Source: Chitinophagales bacterium (GTDB lineage: Bacteria > Bacteroidota > Bacteroidia > Chitinophagales > Saprospiraceae). Taken from it: a stretch of 64,000 nucleotides of DNA. Every line of letters begins with the position of its first letter. Position 1 is the first letter of the stretch. The stretch is taken from the NCBI GenBank assembly GCA_013299105.1, contig JAAFJY010000013.1, positions 119,999-183,998 on the forward strand. Reading direction: 5' to 3'. A model generated the notes under the pieces. It had not been told where the DNA came from. It was given only the letters and a program-made list of their open reading frames with translations, and made no database searches. Positions 9,657 through 18,540 of this stretch are shown one piece after another. Made by a program: the position numbers and the translations under genes.

Positions 9657-10055
9657 TCACTTCAAAGCATCCAACAATTTCTGCTTGTTGGCCAAGGCAT
9701 CAGCATCGGCAGGTTCCAACACCAGGAATTTTTCCACAAAACCCAGCGCTTGTTGGTAATCCTGGAGTGTGTTGGTGTAATAACTGGTCAGGTAGTTGTA
9801 AGCTTCCTTGAGCACATTGCGGTTGGCATTCACCTTGTCGTTGACGATACTCAGGTCCAAGTTCTTCGGATCTGAGCCCAGGATTTCGATGATTTTCTCG
9901 TAGTAAGGCTTTGAGCGTTGTAGCTTGTTCGGGTCGGACTCCATCGCGTTGTTCATCCTGGCCCGCATCTGCCAACCATTGTAAACACTGGGATTCAGTT
10001 CGGGGCAGATGATCAGGCACTTTACCTTCATCCTCTTTTTTCCCACCTTCTTCAC
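9657..10055 (-). pseudogene. Remnant of a TPR-protein gene (C-terminal fragment)
   Basis: A 132-codon frame whose residues from about 17 on align with the C-terminus of the full TPR protein at 15308-16945: NPSVYNGW..RAR against NPTAYQGW..RAR, then SKPYYEKIIEIL against AKPYYEKLISML, a YNYL segment, and a final DPA-type TPR. The rest of the roughly 545-residue parent (signal peptide and at least ten TPRs) is absent. The first ~16 codons do not look like a natural N-terminus. A decayed paralogue is the best explanation; a functional short TPR protein is less likely. Confidence 0.6.
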
Positions 10056-10105
10056 CCAGAGTCAGGGTTCGTCCGAAAAAACATTCAAAGATCCACGCAT
10101 GCCCC

Positions 10106-10113
10106 TAGTTTTG
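10106..10113 (+). promoter_or_regulatory. Candidate -7 box for the TonB receptor gene
   Basis: TAGTTTTG matches TAnnTTTG and lies 14 nt before the ATG at 10128. No convincing -33 TTTG is present upstream. Confidence 0.4.
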
Positions 10114-10127
10114 AAGAAAAATAAATA

Positions 10128-12530
10128 ATGCGTGATCTACTATTGAGCAAAGCGAGTACGCTGATGGTGCTATTGATGTTGGGCTCAAGTCTGGTGTTGG
10201 CCCAGCGAAACTTTACGGTGAGTGGTTACATAAAAGAAAAATCTAGCGGGGAGAGTTTAATTGGGGCAACCCTCTCAGCGGGAGGAACCCTCGGTACCAG
10301 TTCCAATGAATATGGTTTTTATTCGCTTTCGCTTCCTCCTGGCAATTACCGTTTGGTATTCAACTACCTGGGTTTTACGTCCTTTGAGCAAATCATTGAC
10401 TTGAATGCAAACCTTACATTGAATGTCGATATGGTGGCAACTGCTACAGATTTGCAAGAAGTGGTCATCAATGCAAGCCCCAAAAATGAGCAAGTCCAAT
10501 CAACCGAAATGGGCAATAAGACCATTGCGATTGCGACGGTAAAGAAATTGCCTGCGGTCATCGGAGAACCCGATGTGCTGAGGGCCATTCAACTTTTGCC
10601 TGGGGTGTCAAATACCAATGAGGCGGCATCAGGATTCAATGTACGGGGTGGTGGCGCAGACCAAAACCTCATTTTATTGGACGAGGCTACAATTTACAAT
10701 GCCACCCATCTTTTTGGCTTGTTCTCTGTATTCAATGCGGATGCCATAAAAGACGTGAAACTATACAAAGGAGGGATACCTGCTACTTATGGTGGGCGAT
10801 TATCCTCAGTATTGGATGTACGGCAACGAGAAGGCAATAACCGTGAATTCAAGGGAGAAGCAGGCATCGGACTAATCTCTAGTAGGCTTTTAGTGGAAGC
10901 TCCTTTTGCCCGCAAGCCCAATGGCGAAGGACGAGGCTCCTTTATGTTGGCAGGTCGGCGCTCATACCTGGACTTGTTTACCAAATTGAGCAAAAGCTTT
11001 CGCGACAATAAACTTTACTTCTACGACCTCAATCTGAAGAGCAATTTTGCACTCAACGAAAACAATCGGCTCTACCTTTCTGGTTATTTTGGAAGGGACA
11101 ATTTCAAATTACCTTCACTAGTAGCTGCGCAATGGGGGAATGCATCCGGCACCTTGCGTTGGACGAGCAATTGGGGCAAAAAGCTGTTTTTCCAAACTTC
11201 AGCCATCGCCAGTCGTTATGATTACAACCTGGATAATCTACGCTCAGGCTATGAATTCTCCTGGAAATCAGACATCGCAAACTTCAACCTTCGGCCACGT
11301 GCAACTTGGTACGTAAATGCGAAAAATACCATCAAATTTGGCGCCGATGCGCTGGCTTATACCTTTAGACCTGGTCAGATTTCACCCCTGAACAACTCGC
11401 CAATCCGCACCAAAACTTTTGCCGAAAACCGCGCCTTTGAATTGGGCTTGTACCTCGACAATGAGCAAAAGATCAGCTCTTCACTTGCGATTCAGTATGG
11501 ATTGCGTTGGTCGAATTTTTTCAGATTGGGAGCAGAATATATCCGGCAATACGAATTGGGTGCACCTTTGCGGTTTGATGCACTGCAAAATCTATACTTC
11601 CGCAATGCTCAAACGGGGCTAAAGGCATATAAAAACAATGAGGTGATCAGCCAAAACAATGCCCTGGAACCACGCTTTTCGCTCCGTTACTTGTTGAATG
11701 AGCGCAATTCGATCAAACTGGGGTACAACAAGATGTACCAATACATCCACTTGATTTCTAACACTACTTCGCCTACACCACTCGATATCTGGACGCCTAG
11801 CGGGCCCTACATCAGCCCCCAAAATGCTGATCAACTTGCACTGGGTTATTTTACCAATACTGCCAACAATGCTTACGAAATCAGTTTTGAGGTGTATTTC
11901 AAAGACATCAACAACTTGACTGATTTCGTGGATGGTGCTGATTTGCTGTTCAATGAAAACATCGAAGCGCAGGTGGCCAAAGGCAATGGGCGTGCCTATG
12001 GAGCAGAACTGCAAATCAATAAAAACGTAGGAAAATTGACGGGGTGGTTGAGCTATACCCTTTCGCGATCACAAGGGAAAATACCAGGGGTGAACAATGG
12101 CAACTGGTACGCTACCAATAGTGATCAATTGCACCAATTGAATTTGGTTGGATTCTACAAACTTTCCAAACGCTGGGACTTGGGTGGCAATTTCATCTTT
12201 GGTTCAGGAAGGCCCGTAACTTATCCCTCTGGCAAATACACCAGCAATGGTTTAGTTGTAGCAGATTTTAGCCTTCGCAATGGTGGCCGTTTACCAGCAT
12301 ATCATCGACTTGATTTATCTGCTACCCTGCACCCCAAAGCATCAGCAAAGAGGCAAGGTGAATGGGTGTTCAGCGTCATCAATGTGTACAACCGCCTCAA
12401 TGCCGCTTCGATTTTCTTTCGCGAGATTTCGGAAGTCGGCGACCTGGAAATCGCAACAGGTACTACTGAAGCTGTTAAAACGGCTTTCTTTCCCATCATT
12501 CCTAGCGTGAGCTACAATTTTAAATTCTAA
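10128..12530 (+). CDS. TonB-dependent receptor with carboxypeptidase-like N-domain
   Basis: An 800-residue outer-membrane receptor. A signal peptide ends at about residue 25 (SLVLAQ). A CarboxypepD_reg-like beta domain follows (residues ~28-110, GESLIGATLSAG). The plug domain contains RAIQLLPGVSNTNEAASGF and NVRGGGADQNLILLDEA; the rest is a beta-barrel ending in an aromatic (SVSYNFKF). It imports a bulky substrate using energy from the TonB-ExbBD system; a homologous tonB cluster lies 6 kb away. The next gene is a DUF4249 lipoprotein 14 nt downstream, a common pairing in Bacteroidota in which the lipoprotein is thought to be an accessory. The substrate is unknown: no SusD partner is present, so this is not a classic glycan locus. 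Confidence 0.92.
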   Translation: MRDLLLSKASTLMVLLMLGSSLVLAQRNFTVSGYIKEKSSGESLIGATLSAGGTLGTSSNEYGFYSLSLPPGNYRLVFNYLGFTSFEQIIDLNANLTLNVDMVATATDLQEVVINASPKNEQVQSTEMGNKTIAIATVKKLPAVIGEPDVLRAIQLLPGVSNTNEAASGFNVRGGGADQNLILLDEATIYNATHLFGLFSVFNADAIKDVKLYKGGIPATYGGRLSSVLDVRQREGNNREFKGEAGIGLISSRLLVEAPFARKPNGEGRGSFMLAGRRSYLDLFTKLSKSFRDNKLYFYDLNLKSNFALNENNRLYLSGYFGRDNFKLPSLVAAQWGNASGTLRWTSNWGKKLFFQTSAIASRYDYNLDNLRSGYEFSWKSDIANFNLRPRATWYVNAKNTIKFGADALAYTFRPGQISPLNNSPIRTKTFAENRAFELGLYLDNEQKISSSLAIQYGLRWSNFFRLGAEYIRQYELGAPLRFDALQNLYFRNAQTGLKAYKNNEVISQNNALEPRFSLRYLLNERNSIKLGYNKMYQYIHLISNTTSPTPLDIWTPSGPYISPQNADQLALGYFTNTANNAYEISFEVYFKDINNLTDFVDGADLLFNENIEAQVAKGNGRAYGAELQINKNVGKLTGWLSYTLSRSQGKIPGVNNGNWYATNSDQLHQLNLVGFYKLSKRWDLGGNFIFGSGRPVTYPSGKYTSNGLVVADFSLRNGGRLPAYHRLDLSATLHPKASAKRQGEWVFSVINVYNRLNAASIFFREISEVGDLEIATGTTEAVKTAFFPIIPSVSYNFKF

Positions 12531-12544
12531 AAAAACTTCAAGCT

Positions 12545-13441
12545 ATGTTTTTTTTCATCCAAATCGACCTCAAGTTGCTCCAATGGGTCTCGACGGCCGT
12601 GCTCTTCACGACCTTGTTTTTTACGACCCTAGGCTGCGAAAAAGTAGTTACAGACGACCTGAATATTGGGCAATCCGAGTCTCGCTTGGTCATTGAAGGG
12701 GGCATTGAACGCAATCCCTCTCGCCCCCAACAGGTGCAGCGCATCCGCTTATCCCAAACCATACCCTATTTGTCAAAAGAACGTGCGCAGGCAGTGACAA
12801 CTGCACTGGTTTCGGTAAGTGACGGCACTCAAAGCTGGAAATTTCAGCACACCAGCAATGGATGGTACGAAGTTGAGGGTATCATCCCGACGGTAAATCA
12901 GACCTTCAAACTGACCATTCTCTGGAAAGGCGATACTTACCAAGGCCAAAGTCAGGTACTTGCTGTGCCTCAAATCGACTCGCTATACTATGCTTACGAG
13001 GCCGAAACAAGCATTACTGATGAAGGCTATTTTGTTCGCCTGGATATCCAAGACCCCCCAGGAATAGCCAATTATTATTTTTTCCGGGTCTTGGTGAATG
13101 ATACGGTTTTTGTAGTGCCTGACCGGGGCAATAACCGAACCTTGGTGTTGTCAGATGCTTTTTTCGATGGGAAAAGAAGCACCCGAGTGAATCCCAATGA
13201 GGAAGTTCGGATTAAACTGGGCGACAAGGTTACAGTGCAGCAATTGGGAATACCTCGTGGTTATTTTGATTATCTTTATCAATTGTTCACCCAGACGGGC
13301 AACCAGGGTTTGAGCGTGGTAGGGAATCCTCCACCAGCACCGATTCGCAGCAATGTTTTCAATACAACTCGCCCAACTCAATACCCAGTGGGTTACTTTT
13401 ATGCAGCCGATGTCAACGAAAAATCCATCATCATCAAATAG
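12545..13441 (+). CDS. DUF4249 family lipoprotein
   Basis: A 298-residue protein with an N-terminal hydrophobic segment and lipobox FTTLGC (Cys near residue 31), so an outer-membrane lipoprotein is expected. The body matches the DUF4249 pattern: LVIEGGI near residue 57, VSVSDG, YEVEGIIP, and a YFFRVLVND strand. These proteins are typically encoded directly downstream of a TonB receptor of the type seen here. A receptor lid or surface partner is plausible but unproven. Its 3' end overlaps the start of the histidine kinase gene by about 40 bp, implying translational coupling. Confidence 0.8.
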   Translation: MFFFIQIDLKLLQWVSTAVLFTTLFFTTLGCEKVVTDDLNIGQSESRLVIEGGIERNPSRPQQVQRIRLSQTIPYLSKERAQAVTTALVSVSDGTQSWKFQHTSNGWYEVEGIIPTVNQTFKLTILWKGDTYQGQSQVLAVPQIDSLYYAYEAETSITDEGYFVRLDIQDPPGIANYYFFRVLVNDTVFVVPDRGNNRTLVLSDAFFDGKRSTRVNPNEEVRIKLGDKVTVQQLGIPRGYFDYLYQLFTQTGNQGLSVVGNPPPAPIRSNVFNTTRPTQYPVGYFYAADVNEKSIIIK

Positions 13442-14480
13442 CCAATTTCAAGGGCGATTTACCTTTTACTTGCTCTTGAGTTTGCTTTTTACGCTACTCA
13501 ATGCCCTTAAAGATTTACAGGACGAGAGCCCGGTTGCTGCACTTTTGGAGCAGCTGGTGCTTTTTCCCTTCACGTTTTTATTTGTCATGGGGGTATATTT
13601 TTTTCGCAAGAACCTGGTTGCCTCGACTTTTTTTAGCTGGCTGCTGCAAACAACTGGGTTGAGTAATTTTTGGGCATGGTCATTTGTGTCTTTGCCGCTT
13701 TCTTTGCTTTTCGGAGTATGCTTTCGGATAATTTCGCTGTATTTGTACAACGACGATGAGTCCAGTGAGGTGTTCGATCTTTTATTTTTAGCCATTTCAA
13801 CGGGGATTTTCATCATTGCTGCCTTCGTTTATTTATTGGAGGCCTATTTGGAGTTAGAAGTGACTGAAAAACACTTTCGCTTAAAGATTTTGCAGGTTGA
13901 GAACGAGAAAACACTAGCCCAATATCAGGTACTAAAAAATCAGCTCAATCCTCATTTTTTATTCAATAGTTTTAACTCGCTCATCAGTTTGATTTACCGT
14001 TCGCCAGCACAAGCCGAACAATTTGTACATCAACTTTCTGCGATTTATCGTTACAATCTGGAGCAAGGGGAGGAGTTGGTGGTGCCACTTTCTTATGAAA
14101 TTCGGTTGATTCAATCCTATATTGAATTGAAACGCATCCGTTTTGGAGAAAGCATTTCCTTTCGGTATGAGATTCCTCCCAGTCACTTGTCACACTTGCT
14201 GCCGCCGATGACACTCACGCTTTTGATTGAAAATGCCATCAAACACAATCATTTTGATCAGCAAAATCCGCTAAACATAGCGATGGAACTGGAAGAGGAG
14301 CACTTGTTCATTACCAATACCTATCGGCCTAAAAACACCAAGGGGCATCAAGGATCACTGGGCATTGGCCTGAAAAACTTAGTTAACCAATATGTATTGC
14401 TAGAAGCACCCAAACCTGAATTCTGGATTGAAGGAGATACCTACCGTGCTAAAATTTCACTCATTGAACCAAGCCTATGA
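13401..14480 (+). CDS. LytS/YehU-type sensor histidine kinase
   Basis: Four or so membrane segments fill the first ~150 residues, followed by a short coiled linker and the His_kinase (LytS-type) region. The H-box NPHFLFNSFNSL carries the phospho-accepting His, and LIENAIKHN is the N-box for ATP binding; a G-box GSLGIGLKNL follows. The start at 13401 (or Met at 13410) is preferred over 13353, because the earlier Met lies deep inside the DUF4249 gene. The stop overlaps the ATG of the next gene (ATGA), so kinase and regulator are a coupled two-component pair. The signal is unknown; the receptor operon just upstream may be related or a target. Confidence 0.88.
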   Translation: MQPMSTKNPSSSNSQFQGRFTFYLLLSLLFTLLNALKDLQDESPVAALLEQLVLFPFTFLFVMGVYFFRKNLVASTFFSWLLQTTGLSNFWAWSFVSLPLSLLFGVCFRIISLYLYNDDESSEVFDLLFLAISTGIFIIAAFVYLLEAYLELEVTEKHFRLKILQVENEKTLAQYQVLKNQLNPHFLFNSFNSLISLIYRSPAQAEQFVHQLSAIYRYNLEQGEELVVPLSYEIRLIQSYIELKRIRFGESISFRYEIPPSHLSHLLPPMTLTLLIENAIKHNHFDQQNPLNIAMELEEEHLFITNTYRPKNTKGHQGSLGIGLKNLVNQYVLLEAPKPEFWIEGDTYRAKISLIEPSL

Positions 14481-15226
14481 TTCAAGCCATTATCATTGAA
14501 GACGAGCCTTTGGCCGCCCAACGCTTACAGGTTTTACTTGAAGAGGTGAGCAACCTTATTCAATTACAAGCAACGTTGGATACTGTGGAGGCAGCTGTTG
14601 CTTATCTCCAGCTACACGTGCCAGAGCTAATTTTTTTAGACATCAACCTTTTTGATCGTCCTTCTTTTGAAATTTTTGATTTGGTGGAGGTTCGCTCCCC
14701 CATCATTTTTACCACGGCCTATTCTGAATTTGCGATCAAAGCTTTTGAACAAAATAGCATCGACTACTTATTAAAACCCATCTCAAAAGAGGCCTTGGCC
14801 CGAAGCATTCAAAAATTTTTCACCTTGAAACGTCAGGTGAACCCTTCATTCCAATCTCTTTTGGCCAAAAGTCAACTGCATTTCAGAGAAAAATTTTTGA
14901 TTAAACAAGGCTTGAACCTCTGTATAATCCAAGTGAAAGACATTGCTTATTTTTATTCTGAGGATAAGCTTTCTTTTATCATCACCAATGGAGGGAAACG
15001 TTTCCCCCTGGAAACTTCATTGAATGAAATCGAAACTAGCATTGATCCCAAGCTCTTCTTTCGCATCAATCGCAAGTTTGTCATTCGGGTAGAAGCGATC
15101 CAATCAATGACTTATCTATCAAAATCTAAATTGAAATTGACCCTTGTTCCTCGTCTGGAGAAAGAAGAGTTGATCATTGTGGCCATTGAAAAGGTTGGAA
15201 GCTTTAGACGTTGGTTGGCAAGCTGA
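14477..15226 (+). CDS. LytTR family response regulator
   Basis: A 249-residue regulator. The receiver domain (1-120) has the acidic pair at residues 8-10, the phosphorylatable Asp55 in LIFLDINLF, Thr in FTTAYS and the KPI lysine. The LytTR DNA-binding domain (about 140-245) shows FLIKQG, IAYFYSEDKLSF and FFRINRKFVIRVEAI. It pairs with the overlapping LytS-type kinase. LytTR proteins bind direct repeats upstream of their targets; no such site was identified here. A bidirectional terminator hairpin follows at 15250. Confidence 0.92.
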   Translation: MIQAIIIEDEPLAAQRLQVLLEEVSNLIQLQATLDTVEAAVAYLQLHVPELIFLDINLFDRPSFEIFDLVEVRSPIIFTTAYSEFAIKAFEQNSIDYLLKPISKEALARSIQKFFTLKRQVNPSFQSLLAKSQLHFREKFLIKQGLNLCIIQVKDIAYFYSEDKLSFIITNGGKRFPLETSLNEIETSIDPKLFFRINRKFVIRVEAIQSMTYLSKSKLKLTLVPRLEKEELIIVAIEKVGSFRRWLAS

Positions 15227-15249
15227 ATAAAACGCCCCCTAAACCACAA

Positions 15250-15276
15250 AAGCCCCCTGCGATTTGCAAGGGGCTT
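15250..15276. terminator. Bidirectional terminator hairpin
   Basis: AAGCCCC at 15250-15256 pairs with GGGGCTT at 15270-15276 across a 13-nt loop, lying between two convergent genes. It lacks a long T run on either side, so its strength is uncertain. Confidence 0.6.
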
Positions 15277-15307
15277 CTGCCTTAATCCGATACTGCTGGA
15301 TCTGAAT

Positions 15308-16945
15308 TTACTTCTGTTTGCCAGGTGTTGTGCCGCCCAGGGCAGCCTGCACCATTTCTTTGTTCTTGGTAGCTTCAGCGTTGGCAGGATCTACCGCCAG
15401 TACTTTGTCGAAGAAAGCGATTGCTGCGTTGTAATCGTTCAAGGTGTTGGCGTTGTGTTCTGCCAGGTAGTTGTACGATTCGATCAGGGTACGCTTCTTG
15501 TTGGCATCAGCTTTGGTGGCTTCCAGTTCAGTTTCCAACATGCTGATCAATTTCTCGTAATATGGCTTGGCCTGTGCAGGCTTGCTCTTATCAGGCTCCA
15601 ACTGCTTGTTCACGCGGGCACGCGAAGCCCAGCCTTGGTAAGCCGTTGGATTGATTTCGATGTACTTTTTGAAGGTGCTGTCGGCCAACGCGAAGTTCTT
15701 CAACTGCATGTAGCACTGTCCCAGGAAGAACATGTCTTGGCTGCTGGCCTTGCCCAGTGCTACGAGTTCGTTGTAGGCATCCGCAGCTTCTTGGTAGCGT
15801 TTGGGGGTTGCGCCCCAGTTCATGCGGGCAATTTCCTTCAGCATGGCCTCTTTGCGGGTGCTGTCCATTTCAAATACCTTGCGGTAGTTCGCAGTGGCGA
15901 TGTCAAACTGGTTGGTCTTGGCGGCGGCCTTGGCTAGGTATTCGTAATCAGAGCTGAATACACGACCCGTTCCTACTTTCTCCAGGAACGTTTTAGCAGA
16001 GTTAAAACCTTCCTGAGCCTGGCCTTTTTCGACTTGGCAGCGTGCCAGCCAGCGGTACATTTCAACTCGGTTAGGATCCTGTTGCAATACGGTTTGAGCT
16101 TCTTTCAGGCCGTTGTCGTAGTCTTTGGCGAAACCCACCAAGAAACGGGCCAAACGCGCACGGGCGTCCACGTCATCACCCACTAGGCTTACATACTTCG
16201 ACAGCAACGGCGTGCCTTTGGAGTACATCTGGCCCTGGAAATACAGTTCATATAAGTCCTTGTAGGCAGGAGGATAGTTAGGAAAGCGGCTGATTACTTC
16301 CTCCAGTCTCTGCTGGCCTACGTCTTTGATGCCATTTTTCAAGTAGGTACGAGCAATTTTCATTTGTACCTCTGGGTTTTCCTTGTCTTTACCTGCTGCA
16401 AATTCGTAGTTGGTCAGGGCTTCTCCCACTTTGTCAGCAGCCATTTGAGCGTCGCCCAAAAGCACGAAGTAGCGCGGATTTTTGGTGTCGTTGTCGCGGG
16501 CCAATGTAAAATTAGCCAGGGCTTTATCGCTGTTTGGCTTTTGGTTGGTCAAGTAAGCACTACCAATCAAAGAGTAAGCCTCTGCTGGTTTCTTTTTAGA
16601 AAAGCGCAGCGCGCGACCAAAAGATTTTTCGGCTTCCGAAACCTGCCCTTTGTCTAACAAGAGTTTACCGATCCCTACATGAGGGGCCGCAGATTCACCA
16701 TTGACAGCATTACCCCTATTGTAATAAAAGGAGGCCGAGTCAGGCTGTTCGTCGTAATAAAACGTTTCGCCGATGTAGAAATAGGCATCACCGTCAGTAG
16801 GGGTCTTCTTTGCCAGTTCACGGGCCATTTTCCGGGCGGCAGAATAGTTTTCTTCCGCCATCAATTTTTGGATTTCCGGTACGGATTGACCCCAGATAAC
16901 CGTTGCAGAGAAAACCAAAACAAACCACAACACAAGTTTCTTCAT
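15308..16945 (-). CDS. Secreted TPR-repeat protein
   Basis: A 545-residue protein with signal peptide MKKLVLWFVLVFSATVIWGQ, then about a dozen 34-residue TPR units (for example AYFYIGETFYY, AYSLIGSAYL, YFVLLGDAQM), ending in a lysine-rich tail. The start at 16945 is chosen because it begins the signal peptide; the longer frame adds 30 unlikely residues. It is the last gene after exbB-exbD-exbD-tonB-small membrane protein-pstS-like, a gene order I recall as recurrent in Bacteroidota, which suggests a periplasmic role tied to TonB energy or phosphate-binding-like function. A 150-nt gap with its own candidate -7 box separates it from pstS. A decayed C-terminal paralogue lies at 9657. Confidence 0.85.
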   Translation of the reverse strand: MKKLVLWFVLVFSATVIWGQSVPEIQKLMAEENYSAARKMARELAKKTPTDGDAYFYIGETFYYDEQPDSASFYYNRGNAVNGESAAPHVGIGKLLLDKGQVSEAEKSFGRALRFSKKKPAEAYSLIGSAYLTNQKPNSDKALANFTLARDNDTKNPRYFVLLGDAQMAADKVGEALTNYEFAAGKDKENPEVQMKIARTYLKNGIKDVGQQRLEEVISRFPNYPPAYKDLYELYFQGQMYSKGTPLLSKYVSLVGDDVDARARLARFLVGFAKDYDNGLKEAQTVLQQDPNRVEMYRWLARCQVEKGQAQEGFNSAKTFLEKVGTGRVFSSDYEYLAKAAAKTNQFDIATANYRKVFEMDSTRKEAMLKEIARMNWGATPKRYQEAADAYNELVALGKASSQDMFFLGQCYMQLKNFALADSTFKKYIEINPTAYQGWASRARVNKQLEPDKSKPAQAKPYYEKLISMLETELEATKADANKKRTLIESYNYLAEHNANTLNDYNAAIAFFDKVLAVDPANAEATKNKEMVQAALGGTTPGKQK

Positions 16946-17046
16946 TGCCGATGATTTTTTAGAAAGGTTAGTGTTTAGACGGAAGAACAGGTGTGAAGAC
17001 ACATCTTGCTTCCGCTTTATTTTGCAAAAATGCATTTTGAGCCCTG

Positions 17047-17054
17047 CAAAAATA
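17047..17054 (-). promoter_or_regulatory. Candidate -7 box for the TPR gene
   Basis: On the minus strand this reads TATTTTTG (TAnnTTTG), about 100 nt before the ATG at 16945. No -33 TTTG is seen at the right distance. Confidence 0.35.
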
Positions 17055-17109
17055 AAATTCTCTACATTTTTGAGGACTTTATTTTTGCATTCTGCAAAAC
17101 AACAATAGC

Positions 17110-18072
17110 TTATTTTCCGACGCGAAAGGGTTCGGAGTTCAATTCGATGTTGTACTCCACCTTGTAATAAGACGGAATGCCAGCTTTTTGAATGATCCTT
17201 TGACCAATATCACCAGCGATAAACGACGCAAATCCGGTTGCTAACCCTGAACGCCCTTCTCTACTGATCACATACACATTGCGGCGAAAAGGGTAAAGCG
17301 TATCGATGATGTTGATTGCGTAGGGCCGGAAATACTCATTTGCTTTTGGCCCTTTGCAGGGAGATACCGCTACCAGTGTCGCGGTGCTTAAAAGTTTTTT
17401 GGAGAGTGGATCGTCATAATCGCTGACCCAACTGTACCCGATGATCCCAATGGCATTGGGGTGCTTCGATACATAATCAACTACCGAGGGATTGTCCTTC
17501 AATGCGTAGGAATTAGCAGGTAGTTGTTGGCGTTTGATAAGATTCATGACATAGGTAACAGTACTGGAGTTGGCATTGTCAAAGACGATGGTGATCTTCC
17601 CGTTGCTGTTATTTGGACTGAGTTGGTTCCAGCTTGTCACCTCTCCTTTGAGCACTTTAAGAATTTCTTCACAAGTCAGGGTAGAATCGGGATTTCGGCG
17701 ATTTACCATGAAAGCAACTGCATCGGTGGCCACTTGATGGGTTCGGGGAATTACATTGATGCGTTTGAAATAAGCTTCCTCCTTTTCGTTGAGCTTTCGG
17801 GCACTGATGATCATTTCTACGCTGTCCTTTAGAAAAGCGTTCATGGCCTTGATCTCAGGGGCGTAGGTGATGTCAACTTGAGCACGTTTGTAGGTGTGCT
17901 CAAAAATATCTTCTTCGGCTATGGCGATGGGAAACAAGGTATTGTCCGCAACAATATTCACTTGACCGAAGGTGGGGCCATTGAGTTCTTTTTGTTTTTT
18001 ACTGCACGCACTGGTAATCAATAGCAAGCTGACACAAACTGTTAACAAGCGATTTAACATTTTTTTCTTCAA
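17110..18072 (-). CDS. PstS-like phosphate-binding lipoprotein
   Basis: A 320-residue lipoprotein (lipobox ITSAC near residue 23) with the type II periplasmic binding fold of phosphate-binding PstS proteins: NIVADNTLFPI, the MIISARKL..EE segment, VAFMVNRRNPDSTLT, ILKGE/VLKGEVTSWNQL and FDNANSSTVTYV. The last stretches resemble the phosphate-contacting loops. No pstCAB permease genes are adjacent; instead it sits in the exbB-tonB cluster. It could therefore work with TonB-driven uptake or signalling rather than an ABC importer (inference). Met at 18060 is an equally possible start. Confidence 0.82.
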   Translation of the reverse strand: MKKKMLNRLLTVCVSLLLITSACSKKQKELNGPTFGQVNIVADNTLFPIAIAEEDIFEHTYKRAQVDITYAPEIKAMNAFLKDSVEMIISARKLNEKEEAYFKRINVIPRTHQVATDAVAFMVNRRNPDSTLTCEEILKVLKGEVTSWNQLSPNNSNGKITIVFDNANSSTVTYVMNLIKRQQLPANSYALKDNPSVVDYVSKHPNAIGIIGYSWVSDYDDPLSKKLLSTATLVAVSPCKGPKANEYFRPYAINIIDTLYPFRRNVYVISREGRSGLATGFASFIAGDIGQRIIQKAGIPSYYKVEYNIELNSEPFRVGK

Positions 18073-18108
18073 TTTTCGGGTGTGAAAACTTCCAGCAGTA
18101 GGGGGGCT

Positions 18109-18309
18109 TTACTCTTGTTCGGGCTCGGCATTTTCGGGACGCTTAAAAAAAATTCGGACCAAGCGGAAAACCCCGTACAGTAGGGCCCCGTAACCAAGGA
18201 TGCTATCTAGGGTCTTGTTGCCCATTGGCTGAAGTTTGAGCACATATAAGCCAACTGTGGCGTACCCTACGCAGACCAATAATGCGAAAACGATGGGCAA
18301 AATTCTCAT
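18109..18309 (-). CDS. Small two-helix membrane protein
   Basis: 66 residues with two hydrophobic helices (about 3-25 and 34-52) and a charged tail FFKRPENAEPEQE. I do not recognise a named family, but the gene sits 36 nt before the pstS-like gene in the same orientation and shows normal codon use, so it is likely real. It could be an inner-membrane accessory of the TonB system; there is no direct evidence. Confidence 0.65.
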   Translation of the reverse strand: MRILPIVFALLVCVGYATVGLYVLKLQPMGNKTLDSILGYGALLYGVFRLVRIFFKRPENAEPEQE

Positions 18310-18327
18310 GAAAAAAAATTTTGTATA

Positions 18328-18409
18328 GTTGAAAAGTTGGAGTGTTGAAAGGTTGAAGAGTACGTTCTGCTGGATCTTTTCAACACTTCAACCCTAAACT
18401 CCTCAACTA
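18328..18409. repeat. Octamer inverted element between tonB and the small membrane protein gene
   Basis: The left arm is GTTGAAAA GTTGGAGT GTTGAAAG GTTGAAGA (8-bp period from 18328). The right arm from 18376 is TTCAACAC TTCAACCC TAAACTCC TCAAC. The arms are complementary, so a long interrupted stem is possible. It begins 18 bp upstream of the small gene's ATG, inside the operon. Confidence 0.7.
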
Positions 18410-18540
18410 AAAAGAGGTTGCTGCAAGCCATAACAGGGAAAGGTATTTAGAATTTCAGGTGAGATTTTCCAAAATAACGATTCCATGTCAAGGCTTACAA
18501 CAACCTCTTATGTTGTAGTGCTTGAAGGCACAAACTTGGA

